64,000 bases of DNA from Setaria digitata (GCA_003640385.1 RCAB01000128.1:1-64000); one strand, 5' to 3'; numbered from the stretch's first letter, positions 13,560 to 26,651 are shown. A program made the numbers and translations. Notes: generated by a model not told the origin, from the sequence alone.

Positions 13560-13805
13560 TCGCTCGGTCTTCCCCTCTGCACTCCTCTCTTCCTCTCTTC
13601 CTCTCTTGCAGCATACACACACCGCTGCGTCTCTTCCTTCCTCTCCTTCTCTGCCACAGCTGCCCCTCCGTTCAGCTGTGTGGATGAGAAGGTGCTCGCC
13701 CAGAGCATGCGTCAACGAAACACCGATGCTCCGAGCTGTGTGCTGCATCGTGGCATGCACTGCATGCACAGCCTCGTGCACTGCATGCACACCTGATTCC
13801 TGTTG
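13560..13805. promoter_or_regulatory. GC-richer pyrimidine tract and TGCATGCA cluster upstream of the Mextli gene
   Basis: About 0.5-0.7 kb upstream of the Mextli start codon, base composition changes sharply. A C/T tract with repeated CCTCTCTT units (13570-13612) and a second one (13628-13650) precede a cluster of the palindrome TGCATGCA or its core GCATGC near 13703, 13752, 13761 and 13783, with TGCATG again at 13803. Overlapping open frames on both strands here are low-complexity products of this composition, not convincing genes. A promoter or 5' UTR role is inferred from position. Confidence 0.35.
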
Positions 13806-14675
13806 CATGTTGTGATGATTGATCTGGAATACGGGTGATGAGTTTTCCTATGCCAGATACCCTGATGAGCCAACCGTCTGCTCAAACAGATGACCTATTT
13901 GAGGATCATTTACTTCCAGTTCTCAGTGAATCAGTCATCCACCGTGAATCCTGCATAATTCGAGCCATCTTGAATGCCGCTGTTGCAGTTAACGAGAATA
14001 ACACAAATGCTTGAGAGCATTGAACGATGAACTGGAAGAATGTGACCTAGTAGGCGACATTTTGCAATTTTAGCTCAGTAGATGAAAATGCTTGACCTAA
14101 TTTGTTCCAGTGTGATGCATTGGTAGGTCTTTTCACCTGACCTTTTAGAGCAAGCAACCTTCAAATGCGCAAGAAAAAAAAAAATTGAATATAGTAAATG
14201 AAACATTCCGCTTGGAACTCAACGAGAAGGAGCAATTACTTCGATTTGAGGACTTAAAATGGAACAGGAAGGTGCAAAAATTCAATACCAATACTGCATT
14301 TCAGAGTGGTTCTTTTCTTGCAACGAAATTAGTTTTATTTGAGTCATCCATTTTTTTTTTTCGCCAATTAAACTTTGAGATAATATTGTAAAATTGAAGA
14401 AATTTTAAAAAAAATTTTTTTTTCCTTCAACTTTGCAACAATAATATGCAGCAGCAGCAGAATATAACTAAGTATTGAGAAACTTTCATATAAACCAGTA
14501 TCCTTCCTGAAACTGAGCATTTAGAATTTCAATGGCATGTGCAAAAATAACATTTCAAAAAAAAAAAATAGAAAATCGCCGAAGCAAGGAAATATATATT
14601 TGGCAAATTATACAAAAAAAAAAAAAACTTTCTCCATATGAGGGAATTCACATCATAAACTATTAAAAACTTGTA

Positions 14676-14678
<3 letters not shown>

Positions 14679-14717
<39 letters not shown>
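14679..14717. repeat. (AT)n microsatellite
   Basis: About 19 uninterrupted AT units, followed by further broken AT-rich units to about 14755. It lies just downstream of the KxDL-like gene. Confidence 0.95.
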
Positions 14718-14722
<5 letters not shown>

Positions 14723-14856
14723 CATATATAAAAAAATATCTACATATATATATATCGTAAAAAGAACTCAAAAATTTGAAATCTTATGAGATGAAGCAAA
14801 AGAATTTCATCCTGAATACATTGGAAAAAATTTTCTAAATCTTTTCACTAAAGAAT

Positions 14857-16302
14857 CTAACATGTATTATGTAAGAAATCCATATTATCATCTGTCTTTC
14901 CTTTCCTGAGTGCTTGCATTCGTAGCAACGTAGATCGTACTCGTTTTGTTAGTTCCAAAATATTACGATTTAGCACTTGAAGACGTCGAGAATACTCTTG
15001 CATTCTATCCAGCTGCAAATTAAAATCTTCTTAAATGATTTTCTACAACAAAATTATCATCTTTTTTCTAGGAAATCTGTCGAAGAGCTTCTTATCAAAA
15101 ATCTCTCATGAATTAGGCCAAATCACTAGCAGAGTAAATAACAGAACTCTATATTTACTGGCTACTGCCGGATAATTTCATTCAAGTCTTCAGCTTGCTT
15201 TTACATTTGCCTCCACCAAGGCTTCATTTATTCATTTTTGATTCCTTTCGTTTAGAATTTGCCATCTGTTAACAAAATAATTTTTTGACCATAGCGGGAA
15301 AAATCCAAAAAAGCAAAATTTTTGGAGGTTAGTATAAATTCCTAAGGAGCGTGAAGGTTGAAAAGAAGTAAACCTAAAATCTGACTTATTCTATATACAT
15401 TTATAGCTATCTTTTTATCTTAATAAAATCTTTATTTTCTCACATTTATTTATTGAACTTCAAGTAAAGAGAGAGAGAAAAAAAAAAACCTTACCGTATT
15501 GCTAACTTTTGTTGTAAGTTGTGTAGAATAATAAGCATCCGCTTCTTCAAGACGTGCAATGAGTCCATTTTGGAAATTTCTGTTATAAAATGTAATAATT
15601 AATTTGATCAATAAATTGCATAGAAAATTTTCAAACTCTTCATAAGACTACTTAGGAACAAAAATAATCCTGAGAGAATATTTGAGCTGAAGCAGAAATT
15701 ACGACATTTTATGGCATAAATTACCCATTGTAAACTTTAAAATGGAGTAAAATAAATAATATATACTATAGACAACGCTTCAAAATTTCCTCTGCTCACA
15801 CTAGGCAGTAAAATTACAATGTACAGACTTCTGTGTAACTTCTAAATTCCTCTTTTCCTGTAGCAATTTTCCTATAGCTAAATATCATGCGCATGAAATT
15901 TAATATCATCCTCTAGCATAAACCTTTTTTTTTTTTTTTTTTTTAAAAAAAAGTACCGTCGGAAATATATATCACTCAAAAAACAGTAATCGTTTAGTAT
16001 CTTTTCAAGATAGTATGATGTATTCTGTTCTATGCTTTTATTATCAATGGCAAATTCTAAGATATCTTTTTTTTTTTTTTTTTTACAAATTCTGAGACCT
16101 GACTTGAACAAAATGGAAGAATCTTCTGACCTATTTTAAAGCTCAAGGAAGCAAAAAAAAAAAGAAGAGAAAAAACCGATTACAGTACTCTGGCAATAAA
16201 ATAAATGCAAAAAATTACATACGTCAGCTCAGCGAGCAATACGATAATTACATTTTGCTCCGGTAGATTATTGGTTAATGAGAAGTCCAAATTGGCAACC
16301 AT
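14857..16302 (-). CDS. Small coiled-coil protein resembling the KxDL/BORC family
   Basis: Three exons with agreeing phase: 16302-16223, 15579-15495 and 15012-14857, encoding about 106 residues. The start codon lies 17 bases after a good ATTCAG acceptor, which suggests spliced-leader trans-splicing or a short 5' UTR exon. After a short N-terminus (MVANLDFSLTNNLPEQNV) the whole protein is predicted amphipathic helix, with LIARLEEADAYYSTQL and later SRRLQVLNRNILELTKRVRS. Length and heptad layout resemble KxDL-motif proteins, subunits of the BORC/BLOC-1 complexes that position lysosomes, but the KxDL tetrapeptide itself is not visible. A divergent member of another small coiled-coil family is equally possible. 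The gene is well supported; the name is not. Confidence 0.7.
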
Positions 16303-18421
16303 TTCACAAAACCCTTCCTGAATTTATGCTTCAAATAAATCAAAGCCTTTTTTTTTTTTTTTTTTTTTTTCTTCTGCTCTCAAATCATCTTCAAGCTACA
16401 CTCATTCCTTCTCACTTTTCACTTTCACTTTCGAGAGCATACAGCGAGTTTCATGAGCTCGAGTTCAACAGCATAAAAGATGCTTGCATTATCCACTCCT
16501 TTTCATCGCCAAGACTATAGCATTTTATAAGACCAAAGAAAAAAAAAGAATGAAAAACAAAAATGTCATGTAAGTTGTGACACCGTATGGATAAAAGGTT
16601 AACGGTTCAACGATAAATTTAAACATTTTATCATTTTCTTAACGATAAAGCAACCGAACAAAACATCATTATTACTGGTAAGACTAGAAACCAGAAGTAC
16701 TTAGCCAAAATCATTTTTCATAACAGTTCATATTTTCCAGCACACTCTAAAAATATCTACAGAGTTAACGATGGACTTTAAATTGATACCTTCATGATAT
16801 TATTGCCTAGACTGCTTAAATGATTCTCAAATAAAATTAAAAGATTCTGGATAAGCATTAACTTGGCTTACAGTGTATCTTGAATTAAAATAAAAGTATA
16901 TACTTCATAATACAAAATTCGATTAAGTGGTAATAAATTGAGTATTTGAAAAAATAAAGCACGATATAAAGGTGACTGAGAAAAACTTTCTTTAAAACAA
17001 CCTCTAAAAGAAAGAAAACAAAATGAATAAACAATTATATGCAATTTGGAAGTGCATAAATCATATGAAAAATAGAAGAGAAAAAAGTACAAGCAAGGCT
17101 AAATCATTTCTTATAAAATGTTTAACGAAAAATATGAAAAAGTAGGCATATTTTGATGATAATACAAGGCATTGATAGCACCGATCGCACAAAGGTATGT
17201 TTTCATACTGAAAATGAAAAAAAAAAAAAAAAACATGTTTACGAAAAAACATGTCACTATGAAGGCAATCACAACCCAGCCAAGTTTCATACGAACAATG
17301 TGCTAAACAAATAAATGAATTTGTATGAAGTATAATGAAGGATGCGCAAAAATCGTGGGAACTTTTGGATACAATTTCTGTCAATCCCACGAAAAATGTG
17401 GGGGATAAAAATTTCAGAAACTTTTGGTCAAATTATATTTGCAAGTCAAAACAATAAGTTCCTTCAAACAATCAATTCTATCTATTCCCTTCATCTTCAT
17501 ACACTGCCTTCTACTAATAAAATCATCATCAGAAAAAAACATTCTACACTGTAAGCTAATAGCAACATAAGCATTATAAGAAACATTGAAAAGCATAAAT
17601 CCCGAACATGTATTTCACGGTTGAAAATCGCTTAAGAAGATGAAAATGAGAGCTTTCAATAAATGACAATTAGAAAAATAAGTGCAAAACATGAAATTAA
17701 GTACACTTTATGAGCTGAATATACGACTAAGTGCAAAAAAAAAAAAAAAAATATTTACAAGTGACCACTTCATCCATTAAACGGACACAGCGATAATGCA
17801 CAGTAAGAAATGAACAAGGCAAAAAGAGAAAAGGCAGTTAAAATTGAAGAAAAACTGAAGTAGCCGCGTCCCAAAAAACTAGCTCCTCTACCTAACGGCA
17901 TGCAAAGTACGTCTTCCGATAATAAGCGATTTACATTTCTGTTTTAAATATCACTTCGCCAGATGTCCTATCACCATCCTTTTTGCAGTTAACAGTGCGG
18001 CTCAGGCAGTAAGAAGCATAGGATATTTAGATCCCGTAAGAATTCAGGAAGACATAGTGCTTGTAATGGCAGCTTATATTCCACCAAAACAAATGATATC
18101 AACCAATTTGACCAGAGGATGAAAAATGATTCCTACTTTTACACGCTTTTTAACTGAAACTGGAATTTAGCTGTTTGGAATTTAAGGCCTCGTAGGTATA
18201 AATAAAAAACAATTATGTAAGAACAAGTATGAATTTTGACTGCTAGGCCTTACTGAGATTACTCCTCAATTAAAATGATGAATGACTGATGTTACAGTTT
18301 GTTGAAAAGCTAGACTGTTAAAGAGTCTTATCTAAGTTGAGAAAAATAAGCGTCGCAGTTCTCTTCCTCTTGACAATTTATACCTAATTTTACAGCGCTT
18401 AAGAAGACAGAGACTCAGCTA
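16303..18421. other. Intergenic region, no gene seen
   Basis: AT-rich sequence between two same-strand genes. Open frames are short, mostly across poly-A/T runs, and lack matching splice borders. There is no RNA gene or repeat beyond homopolymers. Confidence 0.55.
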
Positions 18422-21400
18422 TTAGGACTTATCACTCATTTCTTCATCCTCTTTTAAGGATTCCAACAGATTGAAGTCACCTAATAAATTTTGATCCTCG
18501 TTGTTTTCTACGGAAGTTGGCGAATCTAGCGGTGGTACAGCCAATGAATTCCTTTCCATTTTGGTGGGTAAGGAATTTAGGAGGGTTTCCATCCAAGCAG
18601 CTGCTTCACTTGCGTTACTGGAAATAGTCCTGTAAAATCAGGCTGGAATTCTAAGACATTGAAAGAAAATGAAAAAGAAAAATGTTTCGAAATCTACTGT
18701 GGAGGTTGGTAATCATTCTCTATATTTACTAGAATATCAACGGTTTTTATATATTAAAAAAAATTAATTTTCGAGAAAAAAATGAATCCCTACGATTTTA
18801 GAGATCACACTCTACAGGCATCTTATTTAATGTTAGAAAACTAGAAAACTTCAAAATTATAGGAAAAAAAATTGCATACTTGAATATATATAAAACGCTT
18901 TACTAACATTTAATTTTTGCACAAAAACTTACTTTACATGACTCCTTAGATGTGTCTTAACGTTATCTTTCCGGGCTATACAACGTCCACATACCGGACA
19001 GGAATATCGTTTTTCACCAGTATGAATCATTTGATGACGACGGTATGTTGATGAGTCGGCAAAACGTCGTGCACACTGTTCACACTGTAAGTTGGAAAAA
19101 GAAGATGAAGACAACATCATTATTTTGTTTACATCTTTTGCCAAGAATGTAGTTCTACTTAGTAATAAAATCAAATCATTTCAACATATTAAGAATGTGG
19201 TCGAATAAAATGGCCCAAAAAATTAATAAAAAGTGCTCTCCTCAGTCTACTCTTCATGTAACGTGCATAATGCATTATTAAAGCAATATAAATTTTATAC
19301 ATTAGTCAAGTTATTGCGGACTAGGCATTGGATAGACGCTACTTATGTGTAAAGTCGGAGGTTTGTTCTTAAAATTCCCTATTAATTCCTAAACTATTTT
19401 GTTTTGTAAATTTCTGGATAGTTTCAGGATGATTCCCCTATAAACAGCAAACAAGCTGCTGTTAGATAAACTCTCAGCAAAATGGTTCACCTCTATTTGA
19501 CCATGATTTCGAAATAATCCGATAATTTGTATCCCACTATTTCAAAAACCAGTAAATAATCCCCCTTATTTTATAAAATATAGATTCCTGTATGTTACAT
19601 TAATCTCTACACTATACCCAAAGATGTATACACTGTACTAGTTAACCGCTACTACTGAACATTACTACTAACTGAAAACTAACTTTATAGGGTCTTTCTC
19701 CAGTATGAATACGAATATGCGCTTTTAGGTAATGCTTTCTTCCTTTTTTGCCACAAAATTCACATGCATACTCCTTAACTAGATGAGCTTTCATATGATT
19801 CAACATATCACTATTTTTAACTGCTTCCGTACAAACGCGACAACGACCTTGCTCTGAAATTAAAGACCAATATAACTGTAATCATAAATGAAACATTTTG
19901 TTCAGGAATATCATCTATACAATCCAGGGACTGGAAATGTTGATTTTTTTTATCTTTCAATTAGAATTAAAAGCTGATAAACTGAATTCCCCATCTTCCT
20001 TCCTTTTAATTATATCTTCTATTTCAAAACAAAAAGAAAAAAAGACTGAAGATATTTCCTTAAATTTACTCGCAAATAAGAGCATCAAATAATAAATTTA
20101 CTTGCAGAACATCAAATAATATTCAATTTTTATTATTAGTGAATACAAATTTACCACCGTCTAGATGCTGATTTATGAAATGCTCTTTGATTCCATCCTG
20201 ATCTCGTAGTGTTACTTCACCCGGACAGACCGCACAAGAGAGAAGAGAAGCAACACCGATCAACAAGTCATCATTGGCTAATGCATCTTTGTTCCGGTTT
20301 GTCCGCTTTTTTTTGAAATTCTTAAGTTTGAAAATTCATTTTATTCAAGAAATTAAAAACAGATGCATATCAATAAACTATATTTGAAATCAGGGCGCTC
20401 TATACAGAGAACAAGAGATCTGGATGAAACTTTCTGATATTTTCCCGTTACTTAAGGAGAGTTGAAAAAAATTTTAATTTTTCATTGCATCCCAGAAGAA
20501 GTTGCGAGACATACCGAACCAGATTTAAGAGGCACGGAAGAGGTTGGTGAAGAGGATGGTGAATTCCGTTTCGGTGAAACAGCAATCTCATTAAACTTCG
20601 GGGATTCCTGAGCATCAGTAATTTGAGCAGTTGAAGTGGTTGGCACTGGTTGAAGGAGTGGCTCTTCTCTTTTGGGTAAAGAAGCTTCCACCTCATTTGC
20701 AACTTTGAGCGACTGTACTGGATTTTGTTGCTGCATCACTGCATACAACATTTCCAGTTCCTTTTCAAGCCAGCCACGTTTTCTCTCCATCTGTAAAAGA
20801 GGATAAAATTCAACAAGATGAAGTAAGAATTATCTCCTAAAATAGAACACTTCGGAAGATGTAATGCTGTCAAAGATAAAAATGAGACATACTTGTGCTA
20901 TTTGAGATTTCATACTCAGAGCATCCTTTTCCAGCAATTCCCGCTGCCAGCGTTCTTTCCACAAATCATTCTATAAACCCCGAAAACAAACAATATAAAG
21001 TTTGAAGGAGAAAAGACATTATGGAAGACATATAAATATTACACGATATATCAATTAAAGGTATCTTTAGACGTTCATTTTCTGATAATCCTCACTTTCA
21101 GAGTTACAACTCTTCTGCAGAAATAACGGGAAGGATTATTCGGAGAAATAAAAAATAATGCTAAAATAAAATGCTAAAATACTACTTCCAGTAAAAAAAA
21201 AGTTGTTAACTCATTATCTGTTTTGCAATTTTAACGAAGAACCAAACAAACACAGTGCACCCGAAGTATTACAAGTTTTATAAGAGGATTAATTAAAGCG
21301 TAATTAAGAGTAGATCACCTGTAAATTCTGAATGAACATCAACAAGTGACTTTTCCACTCAGCTGCAGATGGAGTGCGTAAAGCGAGCCGTAATGCAGAT

Positions 21401-23921
21401 GGACCATCATGAGGGGTAACACAAAGTCGGATAAATAGACCCATTTCTTGTTCACCAATCAAATTAATCATTGTGCTGAACAATTTTATAACAATACTGA
21501 AAATTCTAAACTTTAAATCCCAACTCCGAATTTACAACTTGCTCAGGTTAAAACTTACAATCTTGGATCATCCGCTGACAAATTTGCTCCCTCAATCATA
21601 TTTTTTACAATCGATGGTGTCCGCTGTCCATACCGAATTGCAACTTTATCGATTTTCGAATCCATTCGGCAAGAGTACAGCAATGAAGGATCTTCGCATG
21701 ATGAAATCCAAAGAATGTATACGGTGTGACGATTATCACCATTTACCTGTACAATTTAGAGGCGTAAAATTATCAAAATGATGGGAAAATAAAACAATTT
21801 TTGTGATATTTTAGTCCAAATAACATTAGTCACTATACCATGAGAATTTCTTTTAAAAAAATTCAGTTATTGCTCAAAAAAGGAATCAGTTTTGACTGGA
21901 TTAAACTATGATTTTCGTCAATTCAAAAAATACAAAATATCAGCTATCTCAGGAAAAATATTACACAAGCTTACCAATGTGCCAGCTTCATCTTCAGCAT
22001 CTGCAAATGATGTTTCAAAACGAAACGTACATTTTACACCCCTGAAAGATCACCGTGATCTAAGCTAATTCGTTTTATTTTTACTAATAAACCAATCAAT
22101 TTAATTAATACGACACTTTCTAATTGTTAGCTGTATAAAAAGCGCTCAATAATTTTCTCTGTAAAGAAAAAAAGATTTGATTAATTTTTCTTTTCTTTTA
22201 AAGTAATAAGTCCCTTGTTCAGATTTTTTATTTTTCTTGAAAAAGAAAAGATAAGAAAGTAAAAAAAAAAAAAAAAGAAAAAAGGATATAAACATTAAAA
22301 ACAATCAACTTCAGTTTCGTCACATTCAATTAATTAAGCACATTAGTCTTCTGGAAAAAAAAAAAAAAAATTTATGAAGACTTACTTCAAACCGAATTGA
22401 ACGGGAGCATTAGTTATCCAATAACTATCGAATGATTCGCATGGTAGAACTGCTGAATTGCGTAATGCAGCTGCAGCAAAACTAGCAAAATCCATACCTA
22501 ATGAACAGCTCCTCCTTGATGTACCGCAACCTGCAAATTATACACTTATAGTGGAAAAATGTAAAAAGAAATTCAAAAATATAAGGCAGGCGAATAATGA
22601 AAGAGGAAAATGCATGCATCAATGAATATGCAGGACAATTCACGTGGAGAGAGGGTGCAAAGGAGGGATTCACTGAGGCAGGAAGGACTGTCTACAATTC
22701 TGAGACGAAGCAAAACAACTTGTCACCAAGGAACTGTACAGAAGGCGAAAAAAGTCACAGAACTACCCAATGTCAGGCCCTGAACAACTGCAAGGAAAGA
22801 GGGTAAAGGGGTACGAGGCGAACTAGTTTAGACGATAAAAATTGCGGAGACATACCAGTAGAAGAGGTATACCTCTGCCACTACATACAGAGCCTTAGAG
22901 TGAGGAAGAAGGAGGAAGGCATCCTACAGCACTGCACAAAGGCTGACAACGACAGAAGTTGCGAGAGTCGACTATTACAAAACAGGCAAAAAGGTAAGCC
23001 AGTTGGGTAGGCAAGGCGGGAAAGGAAATCCTGCTATTTTTGTGGTTTCTCGAGGACTAGCCGTGACCTCTACTGAGCTTATATCGTTCGATCAGTTGCT
23101 GTAGCAGGAGAGAGGGACTGTCCAACAACAAGGCACAACATAATGTAGAGCAGCCACCGACAGGTAGCTATTGTTGGAGGAAGAGAGCTAACTTCATACA
23201 GTATCCTATCAATCTCCGCTGGCAAATTAGTGTCATAACGGAGAAGGCTCATTCTACTTCTATTTAGATGAGACAGAAATACTCTCACAAATGGACCTTC
23301 TAAATCTCCACTTTCTTACCTACGCGTTAATTTGAAAATTACAGCACAGCAGATGAAATATGCCCTTCCTGGCATAGATCAACTATGCAATCAGAGTACA
23401 TTTATCTTCAGTTCGATATTTTCACTTTTTTTTATTTGATGTTTAAGCTAGTTTGGTTCATATTTCGGGAAAAGTGATCAGCAAAATAAGTCCACCACGA
23501 TAAACCGGTCATCTGGTAGATTTCAAGCAAATATCCCAGATGTTAGTGTTAATTTGTCTTATCACTTCACATGTTAGCTTACGTACCACACAAACGCACA
23601 CACTACGAACACCACACAACTCCGAGAAACACAACCGTTCACAACTGTTACACTTTGTTATCATCTCCGCTGCTCCACTTAGCTTCTTTAGAAATTTGAG
23701 TTTTGAGACGAAGATCGTTTGGATACTGTAGAACTTTTCATGGATTAACCGTTTTTGTTGGCGCGGTTGTTACAGTTTGAGCGTGGTGGAAGGCGTGGAA
23801 TACGTGTTGTTTGCGTTCTGACGTGAGACAGTTGATTCCAGGAGGGAGTATATGAATCCACTATGCTAGGACCGGAAATATCTCCTACTGTATTTGCGTT
23901 CTCGCGCGATGCTTTTGCCAT
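18422..23921 (-). CDS. C2H2 zinc-finger protein with five fingers and a conserved-looking N-terminal region
   Basis: Exons in transcript order: 23921-23750 (less certain), 22530-22386, 22041-21975, 21746-21559, 21475-21319, 20970-20893, 20790-20515, 20320-20155, 19853-19684, 19084-18933 and 18629-18422. All phases agree, giving 592 residues, or 487 from the Met at 22495 if the first exon is wrong. Residues about 106-245 look like a folded domain without fingers. A coiled coil follows (about 244-290), then a Ser/Pro/Thr-rich linker. Five fingers lie at about 390-413, 421-440, 447-466, 474-494 and 502-522. Fingers 3-4 and 4-5 are joined by classical TGERPYK and TGEKRYS linkers, which means the array binds DNA or RNA. 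The C-terminal tail is acidic. I do not recognise the orthologue; a transcription regulator is likely. Finger 3 has 11 rather than 12 residues between Cys and His pairs. Confidence 0.88.
22531..23749 (-). other. Putative first intron of the zinc-finger gene
   Basis: If the 23921-23750 exon is real, this 1.2 kb stretch is its intron. It is more GC-rich than most introns here and contains short open frames on both strands, none with a recognisable domain or good splice borders. Confidence 0.4.
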
Positions 23922-24006
23922 TTGACGATGTACCACTGCATCACTTGCTGCCACATTGCTGGATTCATTGGCCTTTTTCTTGTTAAGGAATAATGAATTC
24001 GACTTT

Positions 24007-24009
24007 CAG
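24007..24009 (+). other. Probable spliced-leader acceptor for U2AF35
   Basis: GACTTTCAG ends 26 bases before the U2AF35 start codon with no intervening ATG. This is the usual position for SL1 trans-splicing in nematodes. It lies only 86 bases from the start codon of the divergent zinc-finger gene. Confidence 0.55.
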
Positions 24010-24035
24010 CACAACAGATAGGAAACTAGAGATAG

Positions 24036-26213
24036 ATGGCTGGTCGACGTACGACATCTTATGGCTACCAGCAAACGGAAGGACTTTCAGGCGCCGAATA
24101 TTTGGCCTCTATTTATGGTACGGAGAAAGATAAAGTTAACTGTTCATTCTACTTTAAGGTTAGTATTAAAGCAGTTATTTTGTTACACGTGGAATGAAAC
24201 TCACCAAGAAATCGTGCACTGTCTTTCTCTTATCCAGTTTAAAATGTATTTTCTTTAATAGTTGCAGGCAAAATGATGTTTCCAATTCTTCGAGGTTCTT
24301 TAAAATTCCGATTTTTTTTTAGATTGGTGCTTGCCGACATGGTGATAAGTGTTCACGAACCCATCATCGACCAACATTTTCACCAACTGTTTTGCTTCAG
24401 AATTTTTACCATAACCCGATTGTTGATGTGCGTCAAGCAGATGCCTTCGATAGTAAGATTTATTTAGCGGTTTATTTTGAAATGTTTGGGCTTTCATCTT
24501 TCTTTTGTGTGTGAAAAAGTTGTGGAGTTGTGGCCATTATTTGGTTGAATTTATTTTCAGAGGTTGGAAAGAAAAATGATGAGGAACAAGCATATTTTGA
24601 TGATTTCTATGAAGAAGTAAGTAGATGCATTATTTGTTATTGTTCCTAGGTGTGTAGCTCGTTATAACACAATTGAAATTGGAAGACAAGAAAAGAACTG
24701 ATTGATATTTGAAAGTCAAAAAGTATTCTGGAGCTGTTGGTGCTGTTTTCGAAATTTCAATCAGTTGTTTAGGTTTTTACTGAGCTGGAAAGGAAGTATG
24801 GCGAAATAGATGAGATGAATGTTTGTGAAAATATCGGCGAACATATGATCGGTAATGTTTATGTGAAATTCATGCGTGAAGAAGATGCTGAAAAGGCAGT
24901 GAAGGATCTTGAAAATCGTTGGTAAGTTACAGAAGTAGTAATATTCTAACAGCTATACTTTCGTAAGTCCCGCATTGCATGTTTCAGGTTGTCATGTAGG
25001 TGTTTTCTGTGGTATCGTCAAAATTTTGCTTCCCCACCTGTTTCGGTTTTTTTGGATCCGAATTTTGAGCACTTTTTGGAGGAGACCAAGAAAGTATAGT
25101 TTATGAAAGCTCTTGCGAATTCCAGATTAGGTTGAGGAGTTGCATAAGTGTACTCTTATAAACCGTTCTCCTATCGAAAACTGATGCTCAACTTGTTTAG
25201 ATTCTCAACGTCGCTCTATCAGCGGTACCTGGCGAATCCAAATTAAATGGCTCATTGCTACAGCAGCAATCTTACCAACCATTCTTTTAGATACTGCATC
25301 TGATTCAATTATATTTAGATAATACATATTGAAGTTCCAAATACAAATTCTGTAGTCAAAAGTGCAACTTCTTAAGCAGTCTTCTCTCCGGAAAGCAGTA
25401 CTGTGTTCTGGATCGGCCAGGAATATGTAAATTTAATGAAATTTCAAAATTTGTAGAGCACCATAAGCACTTATTCAGTCTTTAGTATCACTAACTTAAA
25501 CCTAATTTAGATGTTTCTCACACATCCTCTGACGCGATGACGACCCCTCGAAAGGTAAATTGTTGTTGGTTAGGGTGTAGAGAAATACCTCTTGCTTTGT
25601 GGCTTTGCTTCAGATGTTTTTAGGTGAGCTAGCGCTACCTGTTTTTTTGCTGGATTTCATTTAACTTACTGTTAGTTTTGGCACTTTTTTTCTTTTTTTT
25701 TTAATTTTATTTCTTTTAAACGATTAAAAGACTGGAAATTTCAGGTTTAACGGACAGCCGATATATGCAGAGCTCTCACCAGTAACAGATTTTCGGGAAT
25801 CCCGCTGCCGTCAGCATGAAGTGACCACTTGTTATAAGGGTGGATTTTGCAATTTTATGCATTTGAAAGCAATCAGTCCCGAATTGGGAGAAAGACTTTT
25901 TGGCCGCAGGTATTTCAGTGTCTTTGTGAATATCTTTAACCATATGTTTTTCATTTCTTGGGAATAACCATCGCTATTGAATAAGACAGTGTAATCAACA
26001 AAGAGAAACTGTACCTAGAAAGATTGTGATAGAAATGCATCGTTTAGTAATAAACACGTCATCATAAGCTTTTTAATTTTTACTTACAGAGGTCGTTATG
26101 CTGATGAAGCAGGCCACTATCCAAGCGCAAAACGTGATCGTCGACGCGACCGCTCACCGCGCGATCGGTCTCGTGACGATTGGCGAGATAGGGACCGTGG
26201 TCGACGTTATTAA
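24036..26213 (+). CDS. uaf-2: U2AF small subunit (U2AF35), 3' splice-site recognition factor
   Basis: Six exons: 24036-24158, 24323-24452, 24561-24616, 24773-24921, 25745-25909 and 26090-26213, 248 residues with all phases matching. U2AF35 pairs with U2AF65 in the nucleus and reads the AG of the 3' splice site. The first CCCH zinc finger starts at Cys36, with the core [13 protein letters not shown] across the exon 1-2 junction. The central U2AF-homology (RRM-like) domain includes [15 protein letters not shown]. The second CCCH finger is [19 protein letters not shown]. The tail is rich in Arg/Asp/Ser ([20 protein letters not shown]), a short RS-like domain. Ahead of the usual start [18 protein letters not shown] there is an extra stretch of about 17 residues after Met-Ala. 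Intron 4 (822 bp) is by far the largest. The gene meets the bL9m gene tail to tail. Confidence 0.97.
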
Positions 26214-26610
26214 TGCATTACGTATGCAGTCATGTATTTGAACGCTATTTGTTCTTTAACTGATGTTGATTGTTGGATTGTTTTGACACTGTTTTTATTC
26301 GGTTTTATATGCAGTGGAGTATTGCCATAGTGAGAAATATCACACAAGTTTGACTTTGAGAAATTCCTCTACTGTATTCACCTTTCGCCACGTTTTAGAA
26401 ATCCTTTCCTTACAATTTTTTAATGAATGCTCCTTAAATTTCCTCCTTTTGTGAGTCCTATATTTTATAAAGGAAGAACTATTTTTTTTTTTCAGCAATG
26501 AACCATGATGATATTTATAAGTATTCCTAATAGTGTTTTTCTGAGTACATTACTGGTCATTTTCATTTTTAAAGCCTCAACTGATGCTGATACTATATTC
26601 GTGTTTTTTC

Positions 26611-26651
<41 letters not shown>

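Noticed and set aside
13277..13815. Several overlapping open frames of 90-160 codons on both strands
   Set aside because: All arise from one GC-richer, low-complexity CT and TGCATG region. Both strands are open at once, compositions are biased and there are no domains. Treated as a regulatory-type region.
22597..23288. Open frames on both strands within the GC-richer stretch
   Set aside because: No domain or splice partners were found. The stretch fits as the first intron of the zinc-finger gene.
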